A DNA stretch of 64,000 nt from Staphylococcus epidermidis (GCF_006742205.1 NZ_AP019721.1:558001-622000); one strand, 5' to 3'. Shown: positions 37,687-48,722, counted from the stretch's first letter. A program made the numbers and translations. The notes: generated by a model not told the origin, from the letters alone.

Positions 37687-37700
37687 AGAAAGCGCTTTAA
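37687..37700. promoter_or_regulatory. Candidate CcpA cre site upstream of mqo
   Basis: AGAAAGCGCTTTAA fits the catabolite-responsive element consensus (TGNNARCGNWWWCA-like, AGCGCT core). It is 89 nt before the mqo start. Repression of malate oxidation by glucose would be expected. Confidence 0.5.
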
Positions 37701-37775
37701 TTTTATTAAAGACATCGACATCTATGAGTGTCAATCGTTCCATTTATTTAATAAAAAAGGGGGACTGTGTTTGTT

Positions 37776-39254
37776 ATGAATACTCAACATAGCAAAACAG
37801 ATGTCATCTTAATAGGTGGCGGAATTATGAGCGCAACATTAGGAACTTTACTAAAAGAATTAACACCAGAAAAAGATATCCAATTGTTCGAAAGATTGAG
37901 TCAACCCGGCGAAGAAAGTTCAAATGTTTGGAATAATGCGGGAACAGGTCATTCAGCATTGTGTGAATTGAACTATACGAAAGAAGGTAAAGATGGTTCA
38001 GTAGATATTACTAAAGCAATTCATATTAACGAGCAATTTCAAATATCTAAACAGTTTTGGGCTTATTTAATACGTGAAGGTCATATTGAAAGTCCAGATA
38101 AATTTATTCAATCAGTGCCACATATGAGCTTTGTTAAAGGGGAAGAAAATGTTAAATTTTTAAAAAGTCGAGTGGCGAGTTTACAGAAAAATGTATTATT
38201 TGAAAAAATGAAAATTTCTCAAGATCCAGAAAAAATTAACTCATGGGTTCCTTTAATGATGGAAGGACGCCAATCAGATGAAGCAATTGCCATCACGTAT
38301 GACGAGACAGGTACAGATGTTAACTTTGGTGCTTTGACTAAAAAGTTAATAGCTAATTTACAACAAAAAAATGTTGGCATTAATTATAAACATGAAGTTT
38401 TAGATATAAAAAAATTAAATAATGGTAACTGGCAAGTTGTGGTTAAAGATTTAAATACATCAAATGTAATGAATTATGAATCTAAGTTCGTCTTCATCGG
38501 AGCTGGTGGTGCAAGTTTACCTTTATTACAAAAAACAAAGATTAAGGAATCTAAACACATTGGTGGTTTCCCAGTAAGTGGATTATTTTTACGATGTAAA
38601 AATCCAGATGTCATACATAGACATCATGCAAAAGTCTACGGTAAAGCCGAGGTTGGTGCACCTCCAATGTCAGTTCCACATTTAGATACACGATTTGTTA
38701 ATGGTGAAAAATCATTACTATTTGGACCTTTTGCAGGGTTTTCGCCAAAATTCTTAAAAAACGGTTCATATTTAGATTTAGTTAAATCTGTGAAACCCAA
38801 TAATATGATAACAATGTTAAGTGCTGGCGTAAAAGAATTTAATTTGACGAAATATTTAGTTTCTCAATTAATGCTTTCAAATGAAGAACGGATCAATGAT
38901 TTGCGTGTATTCTTACCAGAAGCGAAAGATGAAGATTGGGAAGTAATTACTGCAGGTCAACGTGTTCAAGTAATTAAAGATACAGATAAGTCTAAAGGTC
39001 AATTACAATTTGGTACGGAAGTAATAACATCAGAAGATGGTTCACTTGCTGCATTATTAGGTGCTTCACCTGGTGCTTCGACTGCTGTTGATATCATGTT
39101 TGATGTCTTGCAACGTTGTTACAAATCAGAGTTTAAGTCATGGGAACCAAAAATTAAAGAAATGGTCCCATCATTTGGTTTAAAATTGTCAGAGCATGAA
39201 GATATGTACCATTCAATAAACGAAGAAGTAAAAAAATACTTGAATGTAAAGTAG
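37776..39254 (+). CDS. mqo: Malate:quinone oxidoreductase
   Basis: This 492-residue FAD enzyme oxidises malate to oxaloacetate and passes electrons to menaquinone at the membrane. The dinucleotide-binding motif [14 protein letters not shown] is at residues about 10-23. [16 protein letters not shown] and the C-terminal [15 protein letters not shown] are Mqo signatures. ATG 37776 is preferred to GTG 37767 on RBS spacing (AAGGGGG 37758-37764). In staphylococci there are often two or more mqo genes, so this may be mqo1 or mqo2. A candidate cre lies upstream and an 18-bp terminator hairpin follows. Confidence 0.92.
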   Translation: MNTQHSKTDVILIGGGIMSATLGTLLKELTPEKDIQLFERLSQPGEESSNVWNNAGTGHSALCELNYTKEGKDGSVDITKAIHINEQFQISKQFWAYLIREGHIESPDKFIQSVPHMSFVKGEENVKFLKSRVASLQKNVLFEKMKISQDPEKINSWVPLMMEGRQSDEAIAITYDETGTDVNFGALTKKLIANLQQKNVGINYKHEVLDIKKLNNGNWQVVVKDLNTSNVMNYESKFVFIGAGGASLPLLQKTKIKESKHIGGFPVSGLFLRCKNPDVIHRHHAKVYGKAEVGAPPMSVPHLDTRFVNGEKSLLFGPFAGFSPKFLKNGSYLDLVKSVKPNNMITMLSAGVKEFNLTKYLVSQLMLSNEERINDLRVFLPEAKDEDWEVITAGQRVQVIKDTDKSKGQLQFGTEVITSEDGSLAALLGASPGASTAVDIMFDVLQRCYKSEFKSWEPKIKEMVPSFGLKLSEHEDMYHSINEEVKKYLNVK

Positions 39255-39261
39255 TATTTAA

Positions 39262-39313
39262 AAAACCACCATTAAATGATTAAAAATAAGTTATCATTTA
39301 ATGGTGGTTTTAT
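39262..39313 (+). terminator. Terminator after mqo
   Basis: AAAACCACCATTAAATGAT (39262-39280) pairs perfectly with ATCATTTAATGGTGGTTTT (39293-39311). Confidence 0.9.
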
Positions 39314-39397
39314 ATGTGGTGTATAGTTTATTTAATGAAATGTTTTAAATTCATCATATTTTGTTATGAATCCAATTGATAGTTTAAAGAATACTTA

Positions 39398-40753
39398 CTA
39401 AATAAATAGTTTTACAATAAATTGTGTTTTATCATCTGAAGTGAGAGTAATGCTACCATGATGAAGATGAATGATTGATTGGGTAATGGCTAGACCTAGA
39501 CCATTACTACTAGATTCGTCACTCAGTTTATAAAAACGATCGAAGATATGTTTCGCATCTTCTTCTGCAATCGATCCATCATTTTCAATATTAAATATAA
39601 TCAAGTGATTTGTACTAGTTAGAGTGATATTAATCATGCTATTTTGAGGAGCATAATTCATTGCATTAATGATGAGGTTATTGAAAGCTTGATGTAATAG
39701 TCTTTCATTTCCTCGGAAATACAAATCTTCTAATTCAGTAAACATAACTAAATCTTTTTCATCAGTTCGAAATTGTTCATGTCTAATAATATCCTTTATT
39801 AAAGTATTTAAATGAACATTATCGTTAAAAGTAAGGTGGGAAGCATTATCTAATTCAGATAAAAGTAGCAATTCCTTAGTTAGTTCACTTACTTGATTAG
39901 TGATTTCAAACATTTCATTGATACATAGTTGTTTCTCTTCTTCATTTTGCGTCAATTCAAGTTGTGTAAGCAATCGTTGTAAATGTGTAAGCGGTGTTTT
40001 AACTTCATGAGATACATTTTGGACAAAATGTTGTCTCATTTGATCTACTTGTCCTAAATTTTGACGCATTGTATTGAAACGTGATTGCAGTGTTCCGATT
40101 TCATCGTGACGTGTTTGTTTGATAGGCGTACTGAAATCACCTTTCATAATTCGAGTTGTTGCATTTTTTAATGCGGTCACTGGTTTAATAATAGAATATG
40201 TTGATGCAATGACTAGTGAAATTGAAATAATAAGTAAAAGTGTTATCAACACAGCTAAGAAAATTCTAAATTCGCTAAAAGTTTCCCCGATATCTGGGCG
40301 CATAAAAACTGCTAATGCCCCATCATCTGTTTTAAATTGAATACCTACTGTATTATCCGTTTCATTATCGAAGAACCCTGTTACAAAAAATGCATAAGGT
40401 TTATTTTTAATACCATGATAATCTTCACCGTTGAGCACTTTTTTGATTGCAGACTGACTTATAGTATTTTTACGAAAAGTTTCCCCATAAAAATGTTTGG
40501 TTCCATGTTCGTTGACAGTCATAATTTGATAATTCATTTGACCTAAATGTTTCAAATACGTATCTAGAGGTTTAGGTTTTTGTGTTCTTTCATATTCACG
40601 AGCTTCTTTGAGTGTGCGCATAATTTTTGCATCATTAGAAGCTTTCAAATGAAAGTGATAATAAATATTCGTAAAAAGAAAACTCATTAATGCACTAAAC
40701 AAAATGACTGTAATTGCATATATAGCAATTCTCGAATATAATGTTTTAAACAT
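39398..40753 (-). CDS. hssS: Heme sensor histidine kinase HssS
   Basis: This 451-residue membrane kinase detects excess heme and phosphorylates HssR. It has two membrane helices (residues about 9-31 and 165-187) bounding an extracellular sensor of about 130 residues, a HAMP linker, the H-box [13 protein letters not shown] (residues about 243-256), the N-box [10 protein letters not shown], and the G-box SSNGLGLAI. It overlaps hssR by 8 nt, and the pair is divergent from hrtBA. Length and layout match S. aureus HssS. Confidence 0.93.
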   Translation of the reverse strand: MFKTLYSRIAIYAITVILFSALMSFLFTNIYYHFHLKASNDAKIMRTLKEAREYERTQKPKPLDTYLKHLGQMNYQIMTVNEHGTKHFYGETFRKNTISQSAIKKVLNGEDYHGIKNKPYAFFVTGFFDNETDNTVGIQFKTDDGALAVFMRPDIGETFSEFRIFLAVLITLLLIISISLVIASTYSIIKPVTALKNATTRIMKGDFSTPIKQTRHDEIGTLQSRFNTMRQNLGQVDQMRQHFVQNVSHEVKTPLTHLQRLLTQLELTQNEEEKQLCINEMFEITNQVSELTKELLLLSELDNASHLTFNDNVHLNTLIKDIIRHEQFRTDEKDLVMFTELEDLYFRGNERLLHQAFNNLIINAMNYAPQNSMINITLTSTNHLIIFNIENDGSIAEEDAKHIFDRFYKLSDESSSNGLGLAITQSIIHLHHGSITLTSDDKTQFIVKLFI

Positions 40754-41420
40754 TTTGGTCCACCCTATATCCTTGACCTCTTACAGTTTGAATTGATACT
40801 GATGATTTCAATTTAGATAAACGTTGACGTAATCTTTTAATATGAACATCAACAGTACGATCATCTCCTTCATAATCGAAGCCCCAAATTTTTTCAATAA
40901 TATCATCTCGAGTGAAAATATGTTTAGGATTAGAGGCTAATAAAAATAACAACTGAAATTCTTTGTTTGGAAGATTCATCGTTTTTGAACCCACAGTAAT
41001 TTCCATGTAAGACTGATTTAATATTAAGTTGCCAAGTTGTAACTCGTTATCAGCATTAATTTGATATCGTCTTAAGACAGCTTTAATTCTAAATAATAAT
41101 TCTTTAACCTCAAAAGGTTTAGTGACATAATCGTCAGTCCCACTTAGAAATGCACGTTCTTTATCACTTAATGCATCTCTAGCTGTTAACATTATGACAG
41201 GAATATGATAATCATCTTTCAAAGTCTGACAAAGCTCAAAACCATCCATTCCACTCATCATAATATCTACTATCGCAATATCAACATTTTTATTTTCAAG
41301 AAAATCTAGTGATGCTTCTCCACTTGTGAAAGTATGTGTTTGAATACTTTCTCTTTCTAAATGACTTGAAACATATTGCAATAACTTTTTATCATCGTCT
41401 ACGATTAAGCAATTAATCAT
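40746..41420 (-). CDS. hssR: Heme response regulator HssR (OmpR family)
   Basis: This 224-residue OmpR-type regulator has the acidic triad D8-D9-D10, the phosphoacceptor Asp52 ([12 protein letters not shown]), the conserved Lys in TDDYVTKPF near residue 102, and a winged-helix domain ending [14 protein letters not shown]...VRGQGYRV. It activates hrtBA by binding a direct repeat, which is present at 41489-41508. hssR and hssS form an operon on the minus strand, transcribed away from hrtBA, the same arrangement as in S. aureus. Confidence 0.94.
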   Translation of the reverse strand: MINCLIVDDDKKLLQYVSSHLERESIQTHTFTSGEASLDFLENKNVDIAIVDIMMSGMDGFELCQTLKDDYHIPVIMLTARDALSDKERAFLSGTDDYVTKPFEVKELLFRIKAVLRRYQINADNELQLGNLILNQSYMEITVGSKTMNLPNKEFQLLFLLASNPKHIFTRDDIIEKIWGFDYEGDDRTVDVHIKRLRQRLSKLKSSVSIQTVRGQGYRVDQNV

Positions 41421-41488
41421 ATGTTTACGCTCCTATACTTTTTAATGATTATACTACGTTAAAACAAATTATGAACAAAATCACACTT

Positions 41489-41508
41489 GTTCATATTGAG
41501 TTCATATT
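41489..41508 (+). promoter_or_regulatory. HssR-binding direct repeat at the hrtBA promoter
   Basis: GTTCATATT occurs at 41489-41497 and again at 41500-41508, separated by 2 nt. This is exactly the GTTCATATT-N2-GTTCATATT repeat described for HssR in S. aureus. TATAAA at 41527-41532 is a likely -10 for hrtB, whose start is at 41552. Confidence 0.9.
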
Positions 41509-41551
41509 TTCCTCTTAAACTTAACATATAAAGAAATGGGAGAGGATATCA

Positions 41552-42604
41552 ATGAATCTAGCTTGGAAAGAGATTAAATTTTATAAGTTCAGATTTATAT
41601 TAATCATGTTCATTATTTTTCTAATGGCGATTATGGTTTTATTTATCAGTGGACTTGCTCAAGGCCTAGCACGAGAAAATATATCAATATTTGATCAAAT
41701 TAAAGGTAATCAATTTGTTGTTCAAAAAATGAAAGAACCACAATTAGAAAAATCTATTCTATCACGAAGTAAACAAGACAATATTTCAAAAATTATTGAT
41801 GAAAAACCTTTTAAAATGGCAGGTAAAACTTTCAAAATCAATGGAAACGAAGAAAACGTGATGGCTATAAATAGCGTGAAAAATCATCAGCCAAATTTGA
41901 AATCTGGTCATTATCCTAAAAATGGAAATCAGATAGCAATAAATGAAAAACTAACTGCAGAAGGTCTTTATTTAGACGATAAAGTTAAAGTCAAAGGTGA
42001 CGATACAACTTATAAAGTTGTAGGTATATTAAAAAACACGATGTATTCTCATAGTAACATTGTTATGATGGACCAATCCAAAATAGAACAAAGTAGTAAT
42101 GTCGCAACATTTTATGTTACGAACCAATTATCTAAATCGGATAAAAATAAAATAAATCACATCAAAGGCGTTCAAACAGCAACTACAGACAATATAACAA
42201 GTAATATCGCAAGTTATAAAGCAGAGCAAACACCATTGGATATGATGATTATTAGTTTATATATTATAACTGCAATTGTATTGAGTGCATTCTTTTATGT
42301 AATGACGATACAAAAGACATCTGAAATCGGTATTTTAAAAGCAATTGGTATAACTACAAAGCACTTATTGACATCATTGATTTTACAAATTTCAATGATT
42401 ACATTTATAGGTGTAGCTATAGCAGAAGTAGTTATTTTGCTCATCAGTCAAATTTTACCTGTATCTATGCCATTCCATATAGATATGCATAATATAATCA
42501 TTGTACTTGTCATATTTATGATAGTTGGATTAATCGGTACATCATTATCATTTATTAAGTTAATTAAAATTGATCCTATTGAAGCTATTGGAGGTGGCCA
42601 ATAA
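41552..42604 (+). CDS. hrtB: Heme efflux ABC transporter permease HrtB (MacB/FtsX type)
   Basis: This 350-residue FtsX-fold permease has one N-terminal helix (residues about 15-37), an extracellular domain of about 190 residues, and three C-terminal helices. With HrtA it relieves heme toxicity. It is first in the operon, immediately behind the HssR repeat, with GGGAGAGG as RBS. Its last codon overlaps the hrtA start (ATG 42604). No defects are seen. Confidence 0.93.
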   Translation: MNLAWKEIKFYKFRFILIMFIIFLMAIMVLFISGLAQGLARENISIFDQIKGNQFVVQKMKEPQLEKSILSRSKQDNISKIIDEKPFKMAGKTFKINGNEENVMAINSVKNHQPNLKSGHYPKNGNQIAINEKLTAEGLYLDDKVKVKGDDTTYKVVGILKNTMYSHSNIVMMDQSKIEQSSNVATFYVTNQLSKSDKNKINHIKGVQTATTDNITSNIASYKAEQTPLDMMIISLYIITAIVLSAFFYVMTIQKTSEIGILKAIGITTKHLLTSLILQISMITFIGVAIAEVVILLISQILPVSMPFHIDMHNIIIVLVIFMIVGLIGTSLSFIKLIKIDPIEAIGGGQ

Positions 42605-43272
42605 TGGGTTTAGTTGTTAAAGATATAAGTAAAACTTTTGGAGAAAAAACCTCAAAAACAGAGGTGTTAAAAGATATTAACTTTGAAGTGAAAGATGGAG
42701 AATTCATCATTTTAAATGGTGCTTCAGGATCAGGAAAAACAACCTTATTAACTATTTTAGGTGGTTTGTTATCTCAAACATCAGGTGATGTAGTATACGA
42801 GGGGAAATCCTTATTTGAACGACATACTAATAAAGCGCACTTAAGACTAAATGATATTGGTTTTATCTTTCAAGCCTCTCATTTAGTTCCATACTTAAAA
42901 GTTTTAGACCAACTTACCTTAATAGGTAAAGAAACTGGAATGTCTAGCAAAGAAGCTCAAGCAAGAGCTAAAGAATTATTAACAAAAATTGGATTAGAAG
43001 AGCAACTTAATAGCTACCCACATATGCTTTCAGGTGGACAACAACAACGTGTAGCGATTATGAGAGCACTTATGAATCATCCGAAAATTGTTTTAGCAGA
43101 TGAACCCACAGCAAGTCTTGATGCTAGTCGTGCTCAAGAGGTTGTTGAAATGATCAGAAAACAAATAAAAGCTAACCAAATGATAGGTATCATGATTACT
43201 CATGATGAAAGCTTGTTCAAATACGCTGATCGTATTGTTCAATTGTACGATGGTAAAATAAAAAACAGTTAA
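42604..43272 (+). CDS. hrtA: Heme efflux ABC transporter ATPase HrtA
   Basis: This 222-residue LolD/MacB-type ATPase has the Walker [12 protein letters not shown] (residues about 40-50), Q-loop IFQASHL, signature LSGGQQQR (about 140-147), Walker [13 protein letters not shown] and the H-loop THDES. It powers HrtB to remove heme from the membrane. It overlaps hrtB by one base. It is followed by STAR-like repeats and a strong terminator. Confidence 0.94.
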   Translation: MGLVVKDISKTFGEKTSKTEVLKDINFEVKDGEFIILNGASGSGKTTLLTILGGLLSQTSGDVVYEGKSLFERHTNKAHLRLNDIGFIFQASHLVPYLKVLDQLTLIGKETGMSSKEAQARAKELLTKIGLEEQLNSYPHMLSGGQQQRVAIMRALMNHPKIVLADEPTASLDASRAQEVVEMIRKQIKANQMIGIMITHDESLFKYADRIVQLYDGKIKNS

Positions 43273-43320
43273 AAGGGAAGTAGGATAGAATAGATAGAAC
43301 AAATGATATTTCACTCTAGA

Positions 43321-43450
43321 ACCCCAACTTGCCTTGTCCGAGGAATTTCGTACTGAAATTCTCTGTGTTGGGGCCCCGAACCCCAACTTGCTTTGTCCGA
43401 GGAATTTCGTACTGAAATTCTCTGTGTTGGGGCCTCGAACCCCAACTATG
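43321..43450. repeat. STAR-like tandem repeat, 59-bp period
   Basis: Two copies of a 59-bp unit (43322-43380 and 43381-43439) and a short third start (43440-43450) run head to tail, differing at about two positions. Each unit contains TGTGTTGGGGCCCC or TGTGTTGGGGCCTC, which matches the Staphylococcus aureus repeat (STAR) core TNTGTTGNGGCCC. Each unit is also an inverted repeat: CCCCAAC at one end with GTTGGGG at the other, and GAATTTC/GAAATTC inside. Such repeats are scattered in staphylococcal intergenic regions; the role is unknown. Confidence 0.85.
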
Positions 43451-43483
43451 GAATTGTTGTATATCACATTTAATTTACTATAA

Positions 43484-43527
43484 TTTAAAGAAGCTTGCGA
43501 CATGTTTGTGTCGCAAGCTTCTTTAAA
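43484..43527. terminator. Bidirectional terminator between hrtA and the DUF218 gene
   Basis: A perfect 19-bp stem (43484-43502 and 43509-43527, TTTAAAGAAGCTTGCGACA) has a 6-nt loop and A/T runs on both sides. Confidence 0.93.
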
Positions 43528-43552
43528 TATATTCAATTTTGCTAAGAGGGAT

Positions 43553-44509
43553 TTATATGGTTTGTAGTATTGCAAGCCAAAACAACATAGCGAAATAAAT
43601 AGTAAGTATTGTTTTATATTGATACATTAAACCCAAAAAGTCTATAATCATAGATTGTGCCAAAAAGTGGTATGGTGTACGACTTCCAATACCATCGAAA
43701 GAAAGATGAGCTTTTTTAGCAAATTTAAGCGCTCTTAAAACATGAAATTGACTTGTTACACACAACATCTGACTTGAAGTAGGCATCATCGAATGAATGA
43801 TAGATTTAGAGTATAAGAAATTGGTTCGTGTATTCGTGGATTGATTCTCCATAAATATATGGTTTTCCGGAACGTTGTGAGCTATAAGGTATCTTTTCAT
43901 CGCAAGTGCTTCTGAAATTGGTTCGTCAGGACCTTGGCCACCACTTACAATGATGATAGGTTTAGTCCGTTGTGAATGATAAACAGATAAAGCTTTATCA
44001 AGTCTTGCAGCAAGAAGCGTAGTCACTTCTTCAGAGAAAATTCCAGCTCCAAGCACCATAATTAACTTTACGTGTTTATAATATTGATGATTTTCAAAAG
44101 CTGTAGACCAAGATAAGTATCCGATAAATGAATAAATTGTACTAAATGCAATGGTAGCGGCCCATAAAGCTAAGCTATTAATGATAATTAGGGGAATAGT
44201 ACTTATATATAAACAACTCACAGCAAATAGCCCCACAGTATAAAAATGATGACTAAGTTGTAAAATAAAAAAACGTCCTGTTTGCAACTTGAAAATATAA
44301 CGATGTTTAATCAACAACAGTATCATTGCTACAATTACAATGATAAACATATCATATGGTATTGATACAGTTACCATATGATAAGTCATCATAACAAAAC
44401 CAATGATGTTATATAAGATGAAACTAAATAAATTAAGAGTAAACGATTGCTTCGTATATAATAAAACAATAAGTAATAATTCGATTAGAAAACATAAAAA
44501 AAGTAACAT
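43553..44509 (-). CDS. YdcF/SanA-type DUF218 membrane protein
   Basis: This 318-residue protein has about five N-terminal helices (residues 1-140) and a C-terminal DUF218 domain with IIVSGGQGPDEPISEALAMKRYL (residues about 188-210) and TSQFHVLRALKFAKKA, as in ElyC/SanA/YdcF. Family members affect envelope integrity or vancomycin tolerance in Gram-negatives; the role here is unknown. ATG 44509 lacks a strong RBS. It ends next to the terminator at 43484-43527 and is convergent with hrtBA. Confidence 0.82.
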   Translation of the reverse strand: MLLFLCFLIELLLIVLLYTKQSFTLNLFSFILYNIIGFVMMTYHMVTVSIPYDMFIIVIVAMILLLIKHRYIFKLQTGRFFILQLSHHFYTVGLFAVSCLYISTIPLIIINSLALWAATIAFSTIYSFIGYLSWSTAFENHQYYKHVKLIMVLGAGIFSEEVTTLLAARLDKALSVYHSQRTKPIIIVSGGQGPDEPISEALAMKRYLIAHNVPENHIFMENQSTNTRTNFLYSKSIIHSMMPTSSQMLCVTSQFHVLRALKFAKKAHLSFDGIGSRTPYHFLAQSMIIDFLGLMYQYKTILTIYFAMLFWLAILQTI

Positions 44510-44696
44510 TGTTTTGATACCTCAGTAGTTATATTACTTATAAATTTAGCTTATGAAATTATAATTAGCAATGTTTATGAATATGGTAATTTTAATACAT
44601 ATTTATGGTTTAAATTTTAAGGTATTATTGCTATGATTTAAAAGGATTAAACATAATTTTTTTATATAAATCGTTTAGATTAATTAGGAGATAAAA

Positions 44697-45152
44697 ATGG
44701 TAAGAAGAATAGAAGATCACATCTCATTTTTAGAAAAATTTATTAATGATGTTAATACATTAACGGCAAAGTTACTTAAAGACTTGCAAACTGAGTATGG
44801 CATATCAGCTGAGCAATCTCATGTGTTAAATATGCTTAGTATAGAGGCGTTAACTGTGGGGCAAATTACAGAGAAACAAGGTGTTAATAAAGCTGCTGTT
44901 AGTCGAAGAGTCAAAAAGTTGCTCAATGCTGAATTAGTTAAATTAGAAAAACCTGATTCCAATACTGACCAACGTCTTAAAATAATTAAATTATCTAATA
45001 AAGGAAAAAAATATATTAAAGAGAGAAAAGCGATTATGAGCCATATTGCTAGTGATATGACGAGTGACTTTGACAGTAAGGAAATTGAAAAAGTTAGACA
45101 GGTTTTAGAAATTATCGACTATCGTATACAATCTTATACTTCTAAACTTTGA
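44697..45152 (+). CDS. tcaR: MarR-family regulator TcaR
   Basis: This 151-residue winged-helix protein matches TcaR, which binds DNA upstream of tcaAB and also represses ica (biofilm polysaccharide) and activates spa and sarS in S. aureus. The recognition region [18 protein letters not shown] and wing [17 protein letters not shown] are MarR-type. From memory it corresponds to the S. epidermidis TcaR of crystal studies with antibiotic ligands. GGAGAT precedes ATG 44697. It heads the tcaR-tcaA-tcaB cluster. The 280 nt to tcaA are AT-rich with no hairpin terminator I could identify. Confidence 0.93.
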
Positions 45153-45431
45153 TAGAATCAGTGAAAGAGTCTATACAGTTAGAGACGAATAGGAATATAA
45201 TAATATGAGTGAGAAAATAAAAAAATGAGACTAAATCTGTATGTTTTTGATTAGCGTTTATTTATATAATTTAGATAAGTCTGTAACTTTCTTTTAATGG
45301 AATTACAATGAAAACTACATGTAATGGAAATTGTATTTTATTATTGCTAAATGTAAAATATATCGAGTAGGTAATGTGTTTATGAAATGTAAATATAATC
45401 ATAATGTAGTGAGATGAGTAGAGGTGATAAA

Positions 45432-46820
45432 ATGAGTCAATGCCCAAATTGTGGTCATCAAGTGAAAGATGATACATCGCAATGTCCAAACTGTGGGCAA
45501 CTATTAACTAAGAAGAAAAAAAGAAAGATTAAAGACCAATCATCTCAATCGAGTAATGAGAATTCTACCAATATACGTCTTCGTAAAATTGTGCCGATAG
45601 GTATTAGTGTATTTATCTTAATACTTATTATCGTGTTATTTTTCCTTTTAAGAAATTATAATTCGCCTAATGCACAAGCTAAGATATTAGTTAATGCTGT
45701 AGATAATAATGATTCACAAAAAGTTGCTACATTATTGAGTACTAAAAATAAAAAAGTAGACGATGTTGAAGCGCAACAATATATTAATTATGTAAAAAAA
45801 GAAGTAGGTATTAAGAAGTATATTCAAGATATCAATAATACTGTAGATAAATTGAATAAAAGTAATTCAAGCGTGGCATCTTATATACAAACGAAAAGTG
45901 GACAAGATGTACTTAAGATAAGTAAAAATGGTACAAAGTATTTAATTTTTGATAATATGAGTTTCACAGCTCCGACTAAAAAGCCAATTATTAAACCTAA
46001 AGTAGAAACTAAATATGAATTTAGAACAAGTGGTAAAAAGAAAACTGTCATTGCTGAAGCAAATAAAAATACACCTTTGGGTGAATTTATTCCTGGTACA
46101 TATCATTTACCAGCTAAGAAAATTACAGAAAACGGTACATTCAATGGGCATTTAAATTTTGACTTTAGAGAAAGCCACTCTGAAACCGTAGATGTAGCTG
46201 AAGATTATGATCAATCATTTATCAATATCAAATTTAAGGGTGCGAATAAATTAAGTGATAAATCAGAAAAAGTTCAAATCAATGACCGTACATTCACTTA
46301 TTCTCATTCTAAAGAATTTGGTCCTTATCCAAAAACAAAAGATATAACGATTTCTGCAACTGGTAAGGCAAAAGGTAAGACGTTTAGTTCTGAGACGAAA
46401 ACAATTAGTGCAGACGATTTGAAAGATAATACGAAAGTTACATTGGAATTTGATAGTGATAAAATAAATAGCTATGTTGAGAAGAAAGAAAAAGAAGAAA
46501 ATAGTTTGAAAAATAAATTAACTGAATTTTTTACTGGTTATGCAACGGCTATGAATTCAGCATTTAATATGAATGATTTTAACTTTATATCGAGTTATTT
46601 TAAAAAGAATTCGTCTATATACACATCAATGAAAAGTAATTTCCAAAATCGAACGAACGTGACTATGATATCTCCGCAAGTGTTAAGTGTTCATCGAAAC
46701 GGACATACTGTAAGAACAACTATTCAACATATCGATCATATTGGTAATTATATAAATAAAGATTATGAATTAGAAATAGATAATGATGATAGTAATATGC
46801 AGTTGGTTAAAGAATTATAA
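45432..46820 (+). CDS. tcaA: Teicoplanin resistance-associated membrane protein TcaA
   Basis: This 462-residue single-pass protein carries an N-terminal zinc ribbon (C4-X2-C7 ... C18-X2-C21), a membrane helix at residues about 46-68, and an extracellular part made of YvbJ/TcaA-like domains. Loss of TcaA raises teicoplanin resistance in S. aureus. I use ATG 45432 (GAGGTG upstream), not 45414. It follows tcaR and precedes tcaB by 57 nt. Zinc ligands are intact. Its exact biochemical role is not settled. Confidence 0.9.
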   Translation: MSQCPNCGHQVKDDTSQCPNCGQLLTKKKKRKIKDQSSQSSNENSTNIRLRKIVPIGISVFILILIIVLFFLLRNYNSPNAQAKILVNAVDNNDSQKVATLLSTKNKKVDDVEAQQYINYVKKEVGIKKYIQDINNTVDKLNKSNSSVASYIQTKSGQDVLKISKNGTKYLIFDNMSFTAPTKKPIIKPKVETKYEFRTSGKKKTVIAEANKNTPLGEFIPGTYHLPAKKITENGTFNGHLNFDFRESHSETVDVAEDYDQSFINIKFKGANKLSDKSEKVQINDRTFTYSHSKEFGPYPKTKDITISATGKAKGKTFSSETKTISADDLKDNTKVTLEFDSDKINSYVEKKEKEENSLKNKLTEFFTGYATAMNSAFNMNDFNFISSYFKKNSSIYTSMKSNFQNRTNVTMISPQVLSVHRNGHTVRTTIQHIDHIGNYINKDYELEIDNDDSNMQLVKEL

Positions 46821-46877
46821 AAATAGACTGGATTTTATCAAACATTCAAAATATTTTATTAAAAGGGAGGAGTAAGC

Positions 46878-48089
46878 TTGAAAAGAGTGTATCAGTCAGA
46901 AAATCAATCATTACTTTTTATTGTTATTTTAGGTTCATTAACAGCATTTGGCCCATTGGCTATTGATATGTTTTTACCTGGACTACCTAATATTAGTCAT
47001 GATTTTGATATTTCTGCATCTACAACTCAGCTTACTATCTCCTTTTTTATGATTGGATTAGCGTTAGGAAATTTTTTGGCTGGCCCCATATCTGATATTA
47101 CTGGTAGAAAAAAACCATTAATTTTCTCACTGATTATTTTTACTATTGCGAGTTTAGGTATTATATTCGTCACAAATATATGGATTATGATTATTTTACG
47201 ATTTATTCAAGGATTAACTGGTGGTGCAGGTGCAGTCATCTCAAGAGCCATTGCTAGTGATATGTACTCAGGTAATGCGCTAACTAAATTTTTATCATTA
47301 TTAATGCTTGTCAATGGCATTGCGCCAATTATCGCACCTGCGCTTGGCGGTATCATTTTAAATTATGGGCCATGGCGAATTGTATTTGTAATACTAACAA
47401 TGTTTGGGATTGTCATGTTAATAGGAACTTTATTTAAAGTTCCTGAGTCGCTTGAAAAGAGCCTAAGGGAAAGTAGTAACATAGGTACGATGCTAATTAA
47501 TTTCAAAGAACTTTTTAAAACACCCCGTTTTGTATTACCCATGTTGATACAAGGGGTGTCATTTGTATTACTATTTACTTATATTTCTGCATCTCCTTTT
47601 ATAGTTCAAACAATTTATGGTTTAACGCCATTAAACTTCAGTATTATGTTTGCTTTTATAGGCGTTACACTCATTATTTCAAGCCAATTAACCGGAAAAC
47701 TTGTTGACTATATAGATAGATTACTGTTGCTGAGAATCATGTCTACTATACAAGTTATTGGTGTTATAATCGTATCACTAACTTTACTCAACCATTGGAC
47801 TTTTTGGATACTTTCTTGTGGCTTTGTGATTTTAGTGGCACCAGTTACAGGGATTGCAACGTTAGGATTTTCGATAGCAATGGATGAGAGTAAAGGGGCC
47901 AAAGGTAGTTCTTCAAGTTTGTTGGGATTGTTTCAAACTTTACTTGGTGGCGTCATCTCTCCACTTGTTGGTATTAAGGGAGACAGTAATGCGATACCTT
48001 ATATAATCGTTATCGTTATTACAGCAATAATTCTTATGGTTTTACAGTTGATTAATGTGAAGATATTTAAAAAAGCTAAAATTCATTGA
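46878..48089 (+). CDS. tcaB: Bcr/CflA-type MFS drug efflux transporter TcaB
   Basis: This 403-residue 12-helix transporter belongs to the Bcr/CflA drug:proton antiporter group; DMFLPGLPNISHDF at residues 33-46 and GPISDITGRKKPLIFS (about 73-88) are typical. It completes the tcaRAB locus. Start TTG 46878 has GGGAGGAG about 8 nt upstream. Substrate unknown. Its 3' end forms half of a terminator hairpin with the sequence up to 48128. Confidence 0.9.
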   Translation: MKRVYQSENQSLLFIVILGSLTAFGPLAIDMFLPGLPNISHDFDISASTTQLTISFFMIGLALGNFLAGPISDITGRKKPLIFSLIIFTIASLGIIFVTNIWIMIILRFIQGLTGGAGAVISRAIASDMYSGNALTKFLSLLMLVNGIAPIIAPALGGIILNYGPWRIVFVILTMFGIVMLIGTLFKVPESLEKSLRESSNIGTMLINFKELFKTPRFVLPMLIQGVSFVLLFTYISASPFIVQTIYGLTPLNFSIMFAFIGVTLIISSQLTGKLVDYIDRLLLLRIMSTIQVIGVIIVSLTLLNHWTFWILSCGFVILVAPVTGIATLGFSIAMDESKGAKGSSSSLLGLFQTLLGGVISPLVGIKGDSNAIPYIIVIVITAIILMVLQLINVKIFKKAKIH

Positions 48090-48128
48090 TAAAATTGAGT
48101 GATTTTTCAATGAGTTTTAGCTTTTTTA
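48073..48128. terminator. Terminator overlapping the end of tcaB
   Basis: AAGCTAAAATTCATTGA and TCAATGAGTTTTAGCTT pair over 17 bp (one mismatch), followed by TTTTTT; it also faces the convergent TetR gene. Confidence 0.75.
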
Positions 48129-48677
48129 TCGTTGTAATTTAATTGTATTAGCTAAAAGAACTTGAGCGACCTCTTGAGGAGATTCGATGCATCCATTACG
48201 TAACCAATCGATAAATACACCTGCTTGACCACCGACTGAATAAATGATAAACATACGTTTATTATTTATTGAGGTTTCATATCTATTCATGACTTTTTCA
48301 TAACATGTTTTAGTGGCGTTAATGTAATCTAATGCAATATCTTTATTAGGATATGTTACAAGTGTTGCTCTGTAGAACGCTTCTTTACGTTTAATATATT
48401 TGGCTATCAATAAGAAAAATTTATATAATTTTTTTTGATCTGTTTTAATATGATGAAAATCGTTATAGAAAGATTGTAGTAAAGATATATATTTGTTTAA
48501 ATGATAATTTTGGATCTTATCTAGTAATTGATATTTATCTTGAAAATGATCATAAAAAGTAGAGCGATTCACGCCACTATATGCACATATCATTTTAATG
48601 GTTATTTCATCAAAAGGATAGTATTCTAAAAGTTCGATTAAACTTTTTATTATTTTATATTTCGCACGTTGTTTCAT
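48126..48677 (-). CDS. TetR-family regulator
   Basis: This 183-residue protein has a TetR helix-turn-helix at residues about 22-50 (ITIKMICAYSGVNRSTFYDHF) and a variable C-terminal ligand domain. It is divergent from an HlyD/MFS efflux pair starting 140 nt away, so it is the likely repressor of that pair. AACCAACACAATTATTAAAAATGTTGGTGT between them gives the palindrome CCAACA/TGTTGG, a candidate operator. Ligand unknown. Confidence 0.85.
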   Translation of the reverse strand: MKQRAKYKIIKSLIELLEYYPFDEITIKMICAYSGVNRSTFYDHFQDKYQLLDKIQNYHLNKYISLLQSFYNDFHHIKTDQKKLYKFFLLIAKYIKRKEAFYRATLVTYPNKDIALDYINATKTCYEKVMNRYETSINNKRMFIIYSVGGQAGVFIDWLRNGCIESPQEVAQVLLANTIKLQR

Positions 48678-48722
48678 ATATTCACCTAAATCAAAAAGAA
48701 AATTTAAATAAATAAACTCTAA

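Noticed and set aside
43321..43450. CRISPR array
   Set aside because: The units are contiguous tandem copies with no unique spacers and no cas genes nearby.
43093..43575. 160-codon minus-strand frame across the end of hrtA and the repeats
   Set aside because: It covers the antisense of hrtA, the STAR-like repeats and a terminator, and is explained by them.
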